This document shows, in pieces, positions 1-12,613 of a stretch of DNA of 64,000 bases (position 1 is the first letter of the stretch; each line of letters starts with the position of its first letter). The position numbers and the translations under genes were made by a program. Source of the DNA: Erodium maritimum (taxonomy: Eukaryota > Streptophyta > Magnoliopsida > Geraniales > Geraniaceae). The stretch lies in contig OY997589.1 of assembly GCA_963921825.1 (NCBI GenBank), positions 14,715,735 to 14,779,734 on the forward strand, in the 5' to 3' direction. The notes beneath the pieces were generated by a model. It had not been told where the DNA came from. It saw nothing but the letters and a program-made list of their open reading frames with translations, and ran no database searches.

Positions 1-3000
1 ATGTCCTTTACGATCATGAAACACACTTTCTATATGTAAGCATATCTCAACTCCTATATCAGGCTTTCCGTAGATAAATGCTTGTGCGGCATGAGTTAAT
101 GTTTGAGCTGGCAGGTTTGTTGGAGATTCTGCTGGTAATATATCTATCTTAAAGATTGACCAAGAATCATCTCACTTGATAAAAATGAAATACACCATAC
201 CTCATTCAGTTCATTCGGTGTCTGACGGTGAGACACTTCTTGTTCCCTATTACAGTCCTTTATCTGTTTCTTACCTTTAGATATATGATGTCACATCATA
301 TATAACTTGATTTTACACTATGTTCAGGCAATCCAACGGAAATTTCTGCAGTAACTCATATTCTGCCTCAACCAACCGCTGAAAGCAAGAGGTAGCCTCT
401 GAAAACTATGTTGATCTTCCAAGCACGGCTTAAACAATTCATATGAACTGCCCATCTATTTTTAGATGCATAGTAAGAGTATGGTGTCAATGCAGGGTGC
501 TTGTGATATTCAGAGATGGCTTGATTTCACTATGGGATGTTAAAGAAAGCAAATCCATTTTCACAACTGGTGGAAATATGTTACAGTCACAACTTCGTGA
601 AATGAAGAAAGTGACCTCAGCATGTTGGGTATGCCCTTTAGGAAGTAAAGTCATTGTTGGGTACAGCAATGGAGAGATATTAATATGGAGCATTCCATCA
701 GCCCAGAGTCCAAGGGGTGAATCTGCAGTAGAGTGTAGCACTCCCACAACTCCTGTCTGTAAACTCAATCTTGGATATAGGTCGGACAAAACTCCTATAG
801 CATCATTGAAATGGACCTATGCTGATGGGAAGGCAAGTCGCATATATGTGATGGGTGCTTCAGACTTTGCATCAGCAAACCTGCTGCAGGTATTTGCATG
901 CTATGCTTACATTAAGGGATAGTTGCAAGGAAGTACCCTGAGGTATTCAATTTTTGCAAATCATAGCCCTCTTCCTTGATAATGGGAAAAATGTGTCATA
1001 AACGTGTCTTTTTGTTGCACTTTGTATCAATATGTTTTTAATGACGGTTTTACCCTCGAAACTTAAGTATAAAAAATAATTAGTAAAAAACCAAAAATCT
1101 GGGAGATGAACATTCTGGATTTTTGGTTTTTACTTTAAAAAATTAAGGGTAAAATCGTCATTTTTTAACAAATTGATACAAGGAACAACAAAAAGGCAGG
1201 TTTAGACACTTTTTTGTCATTATCAAAGGAGAGGGCTACGATTTGCAAAAAGTGAACCCCTCGTTGTACTGTCTTACAATTATTCCTTACATTAATTATC
1301 TATGACAACTTTGGTCATTGGCGTGTGTTTGTTTAACAGGTAGCAGAGATGAGACAATCATGCCAATATTTAATCATATCAAGTAGATACTTATACTTCA
1401 TTACACACCAGAGTTTGTTAATACTAATCTCAATTTGATAACAATCTTGCAGATTATCTTACTGAATGAGCAAACTGAAACTCGAACTATTAAGTTGGGA
1501 CTTCATTTACCTGAGCCTTGCATTGACATGGAGATCGTTTCAAACTCTAGTGATCAAAGCAAGCATAAACAAGATTCTTTCCTACTGCTTGGTAAATCAG
1601 GGCATATCTATGCATATGATGATGGTATGATTGAAAAGTATCTTCTACAATCCCAATCTAGATCCCCACCTTCAATTCCAAAGGAGACTGTGGTGAAGAT
1701 GCCATTTTCTGATTCAAGCATCACTACAGCCAAATTTATCACCAACAACAAATATATGCTATGTTCTACAGACGAAGTAATATATATAACTAGTTTAAAA
1801 TTAATATCTCCGGCCTAGTTAAGTGATGCTGATATATAATCTATGTATGTGTATGCAGGATTATGTTTTGCTGGCAAAAAATATTCCACCACTTCTTTCT
1901 TTTGAGACCAAACAAAAGGATGGAGCTTACATGAGTTTGACCAACTTCACTGGGTTTGCTAAAGTTAAAAATTTGTACATAACTGGACACAGTGATGGAG
2001 CTATAAACTTTTGGGATCTATCATGTCCATTTGTGCTTCCGATTTTATCACTAAAGCAACAAGTATGTTGATTATAAATTTTTATTCCGAAGTTTCAAAA
2101 TTCTAGAACAGAAACCAAGAACTAGTGCCACCCTCATAAAGCTTAACCCCAGTGTTGTGCTTATTTTTGCTGATCCTTGGATGCAGAGTGAGGATGATTT
2201 TTCCTTGAGTGGAATAGCTGTGACAACATTGTATTTTGATGGACAGACTCGGCTACTTGTATCTGGAGATCAAAATGGAATGGTAGTCTGTTAAAATGAT
2301 ATATTTGGTTTGAGTAATTTGACAGTTTTTCTCACTAAGTATGTGATCTGCAGGTCCGCATCTTCAAATTTAAAACTGAACCATATGCTACAGAAAGCAG
2401 TTTTATGAGTTTCCAAGGTATTGTACGGATATGATCCAATTACAAAATTTATACGATAATTTAACTGATTTGGTGGACATATAAGCACATTGAACTAGGT
2501 AGAAGAAATACAAAGATAAATATGCAGAGGATAAGTAAAAAAATCCCTCAAGAATATGAATTTAAATAAAATAGAATGAGTAAGTACAAAGTGAAACTCA
2601 TTTTTCTATTTTAATTAGAACTGATATGGGAATGTATCAACCTCATACTGCATATTGTCTGCCAGGAAGTTCAAGGAAAGGATATAATCATGTCATCCAG
2701 AGTGTGAAACTTATCAAGGTTAATGGTTCTGTGCTTTGTTTAAACATAAGCCCCAGCTCAGGACATCTTGCTGTTGGAACAGATAAAGGATATGTAAGCA
2801 TTAATTTCTTTTCTTTCTCGTCCATTTCTATTGGCATTGTGCTAACTTTCTCGATTGATTTTCTGTATGTGAACTGTATCCTAAAATTTCCCTAGTAGAC
2901 CTCTTAGCTGCTTGTTGGGATCACTACTAGCTTAATTTCTTTTCATTTTCATCCCATTATGTAATGATGTATCATCTATTTAATTTGCTAACATCAGAAT

Positions 3001-5832
3001 GTGATAAATTTTGGATCCAACTTGTAAATATATGGCCTATTGAACTATTTCCCCAACAGGTTTCAGTAATTGATGTAGAAGGGCCGGCTCAGTTGTACGA
3101 AAAATACATTCCAACTGAAATTTGTAAAGGAATCATCTCTCTGCAGTATGCAACCTGCAGTGTGAATGGCTTTGAGAAGAATGTGTTAGTTGTTGCAACG
3201 AAGGATTCTTCATGTTTAGCCCTAGATATTGATACTGGAAGCATCCTGAGCACAAGCACTGTTTGTCCAAAGAAACCCTCTATGGCTTTGTTTGCACAGG
3301 TTATGGGTAAGCACTAAGTTTCAGATTTTGTAGATTTGCTTTTGACAAGATCGACTATTTGTAACACATGTTCTTGTAGATGATCAGCTGCGAGATACTG
3401 AAAGTATGTCGTATAAACAACTGTCACTATTGCTATGCTCAGAGAAAGCTGTATATGTCTATTCTCTAACACATGCTATTCAGGTAATTACTTTCCAAAT
3501 GTATGTAGACACGCGTCATGTCAAAGAAATCATATTTATCTGATTTTTGGTTCTTTTTCTTTCGATTCTGTTGTTTGGGAAATAGGGAGTTAAGAAAGTG
3601 CTCTATAAGAAGAAATTTCATTCTTCTTCTTGTTGCTGGGCGTCAACATTCTACAGTCACTCTGATGTTGGCCTTGTACTCCTTTTCACCAGTGGAAAAA
3701 TTGAAATAAGGTAATGGTGGTACTTAGTCTATGTATGTGAAGTTACATCAGTATATTACACCAACCATGAATACTTACCTCACAAGAATACCTTTTGTAA
3801 AATACTAGATCCTTGCCAGAGTTGTCCTTAATAAAGGAAACTTCAATTAGAGGTTTCACAAATTCCACTTCAAAGTCCGGTTTAATGTCAGAGAGTGCAA
3901 TCTGCTCTTCATCCAATGGGGAACTTGTTTTGGTATGAGAGCATATCTTATTCTTTCAAGCATTCTTATCGAGAACCCAAACTTGGGGATGTTTACTTCA
4001 ACTGCTAAACTTCTTGTGGAACAGGTTAATGGTGATCAGGAACTGTGTGTTTTTTCAGTTTTGGGGCAAAAGGAAATCTTCAGGTGAAAATTAATTCAAC
4101 TTTAAGTTAACCTAAAAATGTAAGATGATGTTTTAGATCTCATCAACATATTATCAAAACGTTTACCTTATGCTTTGGTTCTTTTCATACCAGGCTTCTG
4201 GATTCTCTCAGACAAGTCTATAGGAAAGACTTAACACGTTCACAAGGAGTCATCTCATCACCAACTGTTCATAAGGAAAAAAAGAAGGTTAAAATTTTAT
4301 GTATTAAATCTGTCTTAACTCTGCTATGAACTGAGCCAACTTTTTCTTAAAATGTATAGTTTGGTATGGCAGGGTATTTTTGGCTCTGTCATTAAAGGCA
4401 GTAAAGCAAAGCCTGCTGTTGATGTGGAGACAGAAGATCCAAGAGAAAATATTGAGGAGCTAGCAATTATCTTTTCAACTGCTAACTTCCCAGATTATGC
4501 TGAGGAGAATAGCCACACCATGGATAAAGATGAGGATGGTTTAGACATAGGTATGTATCAATGCTCAGGAATGCTTATATCGGTATTGTCAAATTCCAGT
4601 ATGTTATATTCACATATGAAGGTTATTTCATGAAGTATAATTTGATATTCCTAGTTTCCTTTCAACGCAGTTTTGTCTAACCTCTGAACATTTAACAGTT
4701 GTTTTTAATTTCTTGTACGGTATGGTTTTTGACTTGGTGAACTACATGTTCTTTTCATTGTAAAGATGATATCGACATTGACTTTGAGGACCCTAAAGAG
4801 AAACATAAAGAACAAAATATGTTGGCGGCTCTAAATACTCAGAAACTGGCAAGCAAATTTCAGATGTTCAAAGGTCAGTACCAACTTGTCCAAGCCTTTG
4901 AACTTTTTTGTCTTGTATGTTACTATATGTTGTGCATTTTGGTGCAATGTTCATTCAGACTTGAGAGACAGCTGAACATTTTTATGACCTTTTGTACCTT
5001 ATGTTCTTTTCTCATGGCCTTTTGAGGTGAAACTTATGCTCATAAAAGAAATTGAAGGACTTGAGGGACACCTAGACTTGTTTTGTGCAACCTACAAATC
5101 ACTGGGGTTTTTTGGTTGCAATGCAGGTAAACTGAAGCAGATGAAGAGTAAGAATGAGAAAACTTCAGTCAAGGAAGTGCAGCAAAATGAGAAAGTTAGT
5201 TCAGTTGACCAAATCAAGAGCAAGTATGGATTTCAGTCTTCTGGCGTAAGTACACATCCACTTCATGGTCATCCTCTATATGCTTTACTTATGCTCTTCT
5301 GTATGCCACGATTATTTATGTCATGTTAGAGAACAGTCTAAAACCGATTGAATTCAGCAACCTGTTCCAGTTTTAAGGTGCATATGATTGGCTGCTTAGT
5401 TACTGGACTGGTAATTGAGCTGCAGTTTTGTTAATGAGTCAAAAGCACATTTAAAGAACACATTAATTTTAAAAACATGCATGAACGTCATACATATATG
5501 GACTTGGGAAACATGTCCTTGATCAAACATTGCTGCATGGCTGCAGGAAACTAGTGCAGCTAAAATGGCAGAAAGCAAGTTACAGGAGAATTTAAGGAAG
5601 CTGCAGGTAACTGAATACATCAACCAAGTGATACGAGCAACATCTTACCATTATTAAACCAGGTTATTCTTTCATATTTCGATCTTTAGGCTATGCATTA
5701 ACTTGTGTTTCTTGTTGGACTGGGTAGGGGATCAACTTGAGGACTACAGAGATGCAGGATACAGCTAAGTCATTTTCGACTATGGCACAAGAAATGCTGC
5801 GAACGGTTGAAAAAGATAAAAGGAACTCATAG
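1..5832 (+). CDS. Tomosyn-like WD40 / R-SNARE protein, 3' part
   Basis: Partial gene; the start lies left of the window. Coding exons read as 1-35, 115-227, 328-391, 496-889, 1453-1776, 1859-2062, 2187-2282, 2354-2417, 2666-2793, 3060-3306, 3380-3483, 3586-3710, 3809-3932, 4025-4083, 4194-4287, 4373-4550, 4766-4873, 5127-5245, 5547-5606 and 5728-5832. All use GT-AG and sum to 2745 nt (914 aa plus stop). The N-terminal two thirds has WD40-type strands (for example YITGHSDGAINFWDL and VGYSNGEILIWSI). The last ~60 residues form an R-SNARE helix. In NLRTTEMQDTAKSF the Arg aligns with the zero-layer Arg of synaptobrevin (DRADALQAGASQF). Plant tomosyn/lethal-giant-larvae proteins bind syntaxins and regulate exocytosis; that role is inferred from the family. 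There is no C-terminal membrane anchor, as expected for tomosyn. A MITE lies in the intron after 889. Confidence 0.9.
940..1262. mobile_element. Palindromic MITE in an intron of the tomosyn-like gene
   Basis: A near-complete 323-bp inverted repeat. The left arm begins GAGGTATTCAATTTTTGC. The reverse complement of the right arm begins GAGGGGTTCACTTTTTGC. Pairing continues for about 140 bp per arm through TAGCCCTC, GTATCAA and TTTTACCCT blocks to a short loop near 1105. It has no coding capacity. I could not find a clean target-site duplication, so the exact ends and superfamily are uncertain. It lies between splice donor 890 and acceptor 1452, so the reading frame is unaffected. Confidence 0.7.
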
Positions 5833-6700
5833 CCCTTCATCTATGGACTGCAATCCGCGAGGTGGTATAATTAAGGTATGGGGTGGAAATAGTGGTTTTG
5901 AGATATTTTCCTTTCGCAATTGCATGTAAATTTGCTTGGTTATGTACATGCCATATAATATATTTAGCCAGTTCCACAGAGAATGCATTGAACAAATACA
6001 TGTATAGATCCTTTTTGCTATTTCTTGGGACTTACATTTTTGTAAGACAGATCATTCAGTCTGTCAACAAATAGAATTTTCAGTCTGTCAACAAATAGAA
6101 TGGGTGTGCATATACCAGATACAGAGTCCCATACAAGTTCGTTGATATCTACGGTTTAGAAACTAAGTGTTACATTATGCAATATCCTAAAACAAGCCAA
6201 TTCATCACGAGCACGTACGTATTCACTATTCCCCATCATTGACTCGTCTGCAACTCAGGAAATGACCATAACTCAAATGAATGTTAGCTTGAGGAGGAGT
6301 GAAATGCGATTAAATCCATATATAACATAGCAGATTTGTATTTCAGAAATCCCAAATAGTATTTGGGTAACAACGCAAATTATGTTAAATGATGACTAAA
6401 ATAGAAATGAAAATGGAAGTGCTTATTGCTTAGCTATTATGTCCTGAATATGGGACAGTGAGCTAAGAGACAAAAGAGAAGCAAATTGCTTGAAAACAGA
6501 AACAAACAAAACTGGTTTGATTTGCAGAAGTGAATGAAACGGAACGGTGATCCATGGCATAAGAAAGACAAATTTGTACTCAACAACAAATGAAAGGAAT
6601 TTAGGATTTTGCTAACAAATTTCAACAAATTAGGAGTCAATGAAGATTAATAAACTAGTGCAATAGGATGGTTCAAAATTAATGAAAACAAGGCAACATA
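5833..6700. other. Intergenic, 3' flank of tomosyn-like gene
   Basis: No gene seen. The first few hundred bases should hold the 3' UTR of the tomosyn-like gene. A 24-bp unit containing CAGTCTGTCAACAAATAGAA is repeated twice in tandem at about 6055-6101. The remainder is AT-rich and featureless to me up to the protease promoter. Confidence 0.5.
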
Positions 6701-6706
6701 TTTGTG

Positions 6707-6714
6707 TATAAATA
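6707..6714 (+). promoter_or_regulatory. TATA box of the cysteine protease gene
   Basis: TATAAATA stands 100 bp upstream of the ATG at 6814, a usual distance for a plant gene with a short leader. Inferred from motif and position only. Confidence 0.6.
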
Positions 6715-6813
6715 GGTGCAGCAACCGTGAGATTGGTATATCAGTTCCCTCTCATATTAATATAGGCACATTGATCAATACTAGCTAGCTAGTAGCTGCT
6801 TAACATAGCAACA

Positions 6814-7298
6814 ATGAACAAGTACCATTGCATATGCTTGGCAGTGATCTTCATCGCTGTAGCTCTGGCTCCTGAAGCCATGTGTCGATCCCTCCAAGAT
6901 GCCGAGACATACCAAAAGTACGAGCAGTGGATGTCACTGAATGGCCGCGTCTACAAGGACTCCGCTGAGAAGGAGGCGCGTTTCAAGATATTCAAGGACA
7001 ACGTGGCCTATGTCGAGTCTTCCAACAACATGAACAAGCTGTACAAGCTGAGCATCAACAAGTTTGCAGATCTTACCAACGAAGAGTTTAGGAGTACGAG
7101 GAACAGGTTCAAGGGTCACATGTGCTCCAACGAGGCAGTCTCATTCAGGTACGAGAATGTGACAGCAGCTCCAGCTTCCATGGACTGGAGACAGAAAGGA
7201 GCTGTGACACCAGTCAAGGACCAAGGACAATGTGGTACATACGAAACATGAACATTAATTCTTTGTCCTAATTAATTGACTACCTAACTAACATGGTA

Positions 7299-7341
<43 letters not shown>

Positions 7342-7928
7342 GATGTTGTTGGGCGTTCTCAGCCGTTGCAGCCACAGAAGGAATCAATCAGATCACAACG
7401 GGTAAACTGGTGTCCCTATCAGAACAGGAGCTCGTAGACTGTGACACAAGCGGTGTGGACCAAGGCTGCGAGGGAGGTCTCATGGACGACGCCTTCCAGT
7501 TCATCATAACCAACAAGGGACTCAGCACCGAAGCTAACTACCCTTACAAGGGAACTGACGGAACCTGCATCGCCAGCAAGGCCGCAGCAGCAACAATCAC
7601 AGGGTACGAGGATGTCCCCGCCAACAGCGAGAGTGCGTTGCTCAAAGCTGTCGCGAGCCAGCCGATCTCAGTAGCAATCGATGCGAGTGGGTCTGACTTC
7701 CAGTTCTACTCGAGTGGTGTGTTCAACGGGCAGTGCGGGACTGAGCTAGACCACGGCGTTACGGCTGTAGGGTACGGGACAAGTTCCGATGGGACTAAGT
7801 ATTGGCTGGTGAAGAACTCATGGGGCAGAGAATGGGGGATGCAAGGCTACATCATGATGGAGAGAGATGTTTCTGCAGCTCAAGGCCTGTGTGGTATAGC
7901 AATGCAGGCTTCTTATCCAACAGCATAA
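6814..7928 (+). CDS. Papain-type (C1A) cysteine protease, SAG39/SAG12-like
   Basis: Two exons, 6814-7234 and 7342-7928 (GT-AG), give 335 aa. The order is a signal peptide (about residues 1-24, hydrophobic [15 protein letters not shown]), an I29/ERFNIN inhibitor propeptide ([22 protein letters not shown]), then a mature domain from about [15 protein letters not shown]. Catalytic residues are visible: Cys in QGQCGCCWAFS, His in [11 protein letters not shown] and Asn in YWLVKNSWG. The exon junction falls in the Gly codon just before the active-site CCW. There is no C-terminal granulin domain and length is normal for the family. It should be a secreted or vacuolar endopeptidase. Relatives act in senescence and stress, but expression cannot be judged here. 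The ATG is the only in-frame start giving a signal peptide. Confidence 0.95.
7303..7338. repeat. (TA)n microsatellite in the protease intron
   Basis: About 17 TA units fill the 3' half of the 107-bp intron and run to within a few bases of the AAAG acceptor. They may partly replace the usual polypyrimidine tract. Confidence 0.9.
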
Positions 7929-8661
7929 ACTCTCTCTCTGTGTAATCTTTGTTCGGCTTTATATATATGATCCGAGCAGTTAAGAACCAATATGTGTAAT
8001 ATACTTATCTGTAGAACAGATGTATGTATGTTCAGTATACTGTTATGGGAATGAATTATACCAGTATTGATAACTTGATTACTCTTTTTTTTTCAGTATA
8101 CCTCGATGACTTGGTTTAGTGTTTGTGAGCGAATATTTCTATGAGCGCCTAAGACAGGATATGCTTGTTGGTTTCTGTGAGTGAGTTTGCATGGTTGAAT
8201 GTTATGGGTTTAGGGTATTCCACGGTATACCCAGCTCCGAAAAAGTTTCATATAGTTGTAGAGCTTTTAGATATATTTGATTTTATATTTTACAAACTCA
8301 AAACGGAGTTTGTATGAATAAACTATGGTCATTTAAAGATTTGCTACGTATTTAATTCAATTTAATTTCAAAATGTTTTGAATGTTTATAACTCTTTTGA
8401 AACATTTTGAAAAATTCAATATAATTTTTAACAATTATCATCAATAAACAAAAAATATATTTTTTTTTAATATTAGACCTAAAATGTATTTAGGATCATT
8501 ATTAATTTGGGGGCTAGAGTCATTGTTTAGATGATACTATGGTCGGATTGGCCTTGTAGGAGGGGTTTTTGTTTTCTATGCTAGCACTGCATCATCCTGG
8601 TTGCTTTTCGTGGAGACACTGATTTCAAATTCCAAACCCCCAACTTTTCTCTATCACAAGG
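7929..8661. other. Intergenic, protease 3' flank
   Basis: Holds the protease 3' UTR (AATGAATTATA near 8050 is a possible poly(A) signal region) and AT-rich sequence. No coding region was recognised. Confidence 0.5.
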
Positions 8662-8664
8662 TAA

Positions 8665-10551
8665 GAGTATCTGCATCAAGGGATCACCAATCTTGAGGCA
8701 GAACCCTCTGCAGGGTTCAGTCCCCTGCCCCCTTAAAAAGAGTGTTCTCCAATGCTGACTGTAATTAATTAAGCTTTTAATTGAATTTGTTAACATTATT
8801 TTTAAATCGACTACTAAATAAAATAGAAATAAAATTCATAAATAAAAATAAAAGTTCATATAAAAATAAAAAATTAAAGATACATAACTTTAAAAAAAAT
8901 ACATAACCAAAAACCAAGGAATATCAGTCGTCCGAATCGTCGGAGTTGTAAGTCCTGCCCGACCGATTCCATATGTGCTCCATAAGGTCTTCTTGAAGTT
9001 GCCGATTAGTCGCATCATTGATGACACTAGCTCGCGCTTGGAGTTCCTGGTGGTACGACAAGGGCCTTGATCGATTCCATGGTTGAGGTGGTGCCAAACC
9101 CTGAGGTAATTCCAGAGGGGTCTCGAAAAACAAATCGTTATCCCCAGCTTCATATCGATCGCGTTCGTCCTCCACGATCATATTATGTAGAATGATACAA
9201 CAATGCATCATATCAGTCAAAGTCGTTTTATCCCAGATCCGAGCGGGCCTTGACATTATGTGCCACCGTGTTTGGAGGACTGCAAATGCTCGTTCAATAT
9301 CTTTACGGGCACTTTCTTGGCATTTGGCAAACAACTAAATAATACGATTAGTTGTAGCGATGCCCATTGATCTCGAAATCCACGGTCATGTCACGACCAC
9401 AAAAAGCTTTGTCGAATAAGTGGTCGGCATTGAGGACGTTAATGTCGTTGTTCGTGCCACCCATACCGAAAAACGCATTCCAAATCCATGTATCACGAGA
9501 CGCAACCGCTTCCAGCATAATTGTTGGATTCCCGTGATCTCCACGTTCATGCGATCCTTGCAATGCGACAGGACAATTCTTCCACTCCCAATGCATGCAG
9601 TCAAGACTGCCAATCATACCGGGGAACCCTCGGCTATTTCCCAACTCAAGTAATCGTGCCATGTCCGCCACATTCGGCTTCCACATGTATTCTGCGTAGA
9701 AAACCGCAATAACGGCTTTGTAGAAACGTCTAACACATGTGAGTATAGTACTTTCCCCCATACGTAGTGTGTTGTCCAATGAATCGGCAGAGCACCCATA
9801 CGCTAGCATTCGTATCGCAGCGGTGCAGTTCTGGTGCGTTGGTAACCCCAACCGTCGTGTAGCGTCACGGCTCTGAACAAAGTAGTTGTCGTGAGACTTA
9901 ACCGCTTCCATAACGCGTAAAAATAATGTTATGGACATACGAAAACGTCGCCTAAACAATTCGGGGCCATAGATCGGGCTCTCGACAAAATAATCCCTCA
10001 TCAGGTCGTCGTGGCCTTGCTCACGCCTTTTGTTGATCTCTGCTCGAGAACCTTCTCCTGTTTCGAGCCGTCGCCTCAATCTCTCGAATTGTGGCATTTC
10101 TCTCTGTATCATTCTCTCGGTTCTACGCCGAAGTCCTCGCTCCCAAGCACGAAATTCGACTTCGACCTCGCGGCGTTCGGCTTCGAGCTCCTCCCTTGTT
10201 TGACGTTCGTCGTCGGACATTTTTTTCGACAATTGGAAATGAAGTGTAGCGAGAAATTTTAGGAATGATGTTGTGGATTTGATGAAATGTGTGAGGAGGA
10301 TTTATAGTGGGGGAAAATAATTTGTTTTTCGGATGGGACACGTGGCGCGCTGCCAGTGGACAGCAGAGACTGAGAGGCAGAGGGGTAGTAGGGATGAATT
10401 TGGCCTCGCGCCCCTGCCCCCCAAACGCTCCCACTCCTTCTCCTCCCCCGCGCCCCGCATGCCCCCCTCCCCACACTGGCCGAACCCCGAACTCTATTCC
10501 CTTCTGCTCCCGCCCCGGCCTCGCCCACACCCCCTCTTGACGTGGATGCTC
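8665..10551 (-). mobile_element. PIF/Harbinger DNA transposon, degenerate
   Basis: The 1887-bp element is bounded by imperfect terminal inverted repeats: left GAGTATCTGCATCAAGGG and right (reverse complement) GAGCATCCACGTCAAGAG, 13 of 18 identical. A TAA lies directly outside each end (8662-8664 and 10552-10554), the 3-bp duplication typical of PIF/Harbinger. Inside is one broken transposase on the minus strand. The accessory Myb/SANT-like ORF of autonomous Harbingers is absent. A GC-rich stretch lies at 10360-10545, upstream of the transposase. Confidence 0.9.
8924..10232 (-). pseudogene. PIF/Harbinger transposase (HARBI1-like DDE nuclease), broken
   Basis: Reading starts at 10232. An N-terminal charged coiled region is followed by a helix-turn-helix-like part (IRMLAYGCSADSLDNTLRMG) and the DDE_4 nuclease core. 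The first Asp is in MIGSLDCMHWEW, the second in GGTNNDINVL, and the catalytic Glu in ARKDIERAFAVLQ. The frame ends at a TAA just after INGHRYN (stop at 9348). The family segment that normally bridges YYL to the LFAKCQES block is missing, with a frame change, and the 3' part resumes at 9334 to 8924. So it carries a nonsense codon plus a frame-shifting deletion of several tens of bases. It should not make active transposase. Confidence 0.9.
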
Positions 10552-10554
10552 TAA

Positions 10555-11515
10555 CAACCTTTACTATAACAAATACTCCAACTAAACTAAAGTAAATAAA
10601 CAGGATAAGAATCCCCATCGGTCATCACTAGCATGTACATTCCCACCAAAGTTGAGAATACAGTTTCTTGTTGGACATTTTCATTTGTTGCCCATCTAAC
10701 TAGAAGTTATCACTAATTTAATAATTTATTGGTTCTTAAACAATATGATAGCAAAATTTGAATTTAAAACATACTATATTGAAGAGAACTCTTAAAGAAT
10801 GAACCAGCCAAACTCAAATACCTAAGAGGAACACAATTAAACCTCATAGGACTGGTCTACTAGATTTTGCACACAAGGTATAGATTAATTCTTCATTCAC
10901 CCCATAATTACCACCTATTCCAGACACATCACAATGAGGGGGTTGAATCATGATTGCATGTGTCACTAACAACTGACTATTATCTTTCCCTAACCAAATC
11001 GATCATCATCCAGATTTACAAATCAACAAAATAGTTACTTGTGATTTTCCAGACTTTTACACCAAACATAATCAAATCACTCAATACAAGAAAACGTAAT
11101 GCATCAAACCCTCTCATGGCATATTGCCTTGACACTCACCAGGTTATCCTCCCTAAACATGACCTAAAAATTGTGTTTGACAATTAATAGCAGAAGATTA
11201 TGAAATAAGAAGCTTCATAGTGAAAACAGAAGACAAGTACTAGAAGTTACAACTGATTTGGCATTGACAATTTTGAGTACACAGCACAGCACATACTGCC
11301 CAAAACTAAATCAACATTCGTGTTCTTATACCAGTCAAATCTAAAGCCTACTGATGGGGTGGGGAAAGCAAGACATAGGATCTCCATACCATTATCCAGG
11401 GCAAAAAAAAACTGTAAATCTGGCAAAAAAGCGAGTCAGCTAGTCTTCACTTCACATCCTAAAATCAACACAAACAGCAATCCCCAAACTACGCCCCACC
11501 ACTTAGCATCAATCT
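10555..11515. other. Intergenic, 3' flank of HMGB gene
   Basis: No coding sequence recognised. AT-rich. The part next to 11515 should hold the HMGB 3' UTR. Confidence 0.5.
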
Positions 11516-12613
11516 TTACTCATCGTCATCATCCTGTGAGAAATTCAAGACCACAATTTATGAATTACAAGTCAAACACATAGCATAGGTTCAATTTAGT
11601 GATCAATTAAGTTTAGCTTTGAAACAAACCTCATCGCTTCCCTCATCATCATCATCTTGCACCTCGGACTTGGACTTGTCAGATTCCTCATCATCATCAG
11701 TTGCATTGGCTCCATCAGCCTGTTATTACCATAATCAAGCAACAATTAGAACAATTTGACAAAAAAAAACAATACAATTATACTTTCTCCATTGACATGA
11801 GCGTAAAAAAAAAGATCACCAATTTCTTGTTGTAGGCTGCCATATTTTTGTTGTATTCCGTCTTTCTACTCTCTGCCTTCTCCACATAGGGTGCTTTCTC
11901 CTGGGAACAAGACAAACAGAATATTATCTACAAGGTTGCAATTTACCACAAAAACAGTATAAAGCACAAATCAAAAAATAGAATAAAAATAATTGAGCTT
12001 CTTATATACTCACAGCCTCTGACATAGACTTCCATTTGTCTCCACCTGCTTTGCCGACCTAAATCATCGAACGAAAAGTATAATTTAATAGGAAATTGAA
12101 TGAAAAAAAATGAATATGAAACCAGCTAGATCTAACTGAGAACAGAGCGTGCATAATGCATACCACAGAGACGGATTTGTTGTTAGGGTGCTTTTCCTTA
12201 TACGTCTTCCTAAACTCCTCCCTGTTGTTCGTCGGAAATGAAAAAGACCAAATTCAAAACGAAATTAAGTTCACTAGCAAACTAAGCGAAGATAAAAAAA
12301 ATGAAACTGATCTACATCGAAATCGAAATCTATTTCGTACATGAAAACGAAGAAGGCACTTGCAGGTCTTTTAGGTTTGTTCGGATCCTTGGCAGCGTCC
12401 CTCTCCTTCTTAGTCATCTTCTTCGCCCCTCTCTCCGGAGCAGCTCCTTTCCTTTTCAACCTGAAAACGGAAAACAAAACAAGCTCAGCCACCTCCATGC
12501 ACTGTGAAATTAAGAACGCAGCTCGTATCGATCGAAACAAAGGATCTGAGAGACGGAAAAACTCACTGATTATCGGACTTTTTGGTCTCGGCCTTTGCTT
12601 TGCCTCTGTTCAT
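11516..12613 (-). CDS. HMGB: HMG-box chromatin protein, HMGB2/3-type
   Basis: Seven exons on the minus strand: 12613-12567, 12460-12341, 12221-12164, 12058-12014, 11900-11820, 11719-11630 and 11533-11516. Total 459 nt, 152 aa. A basic N-terminus (MNRGKAKAETKKSDNQ, then LKRKGAAPERGAKK) precedes one HMG box, from DPNKPKRPASAFFVFM through GGDKWKSMSEAEKAPY to YNKNMAAYNKKL. An acidic tail rich in Asp and Glu follows (QDDDDEGSDEDDDE). This is the plant HMGB layout of basic arm, single box and acidic tail, close in length to Arabidopsis HMGB2/HMGB3. It binds and bends DNA in the nucleus without strong sequence preference. All introns are GT-AG. Confidence 0.95.

Noticed and set aside
7293-7341. Start codon of the second protease frame (MVYLYIYIY...)
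   Set aside because: This is the TA repeat in the intron read as protein; the exon begins at 7342.
10123-10618. Several overlapping frames of 70-144 aa upstream of the transposase
   Set aside because: They come from the GC-rich end of the Harbinger element on both strands and lack any recognisable domain.
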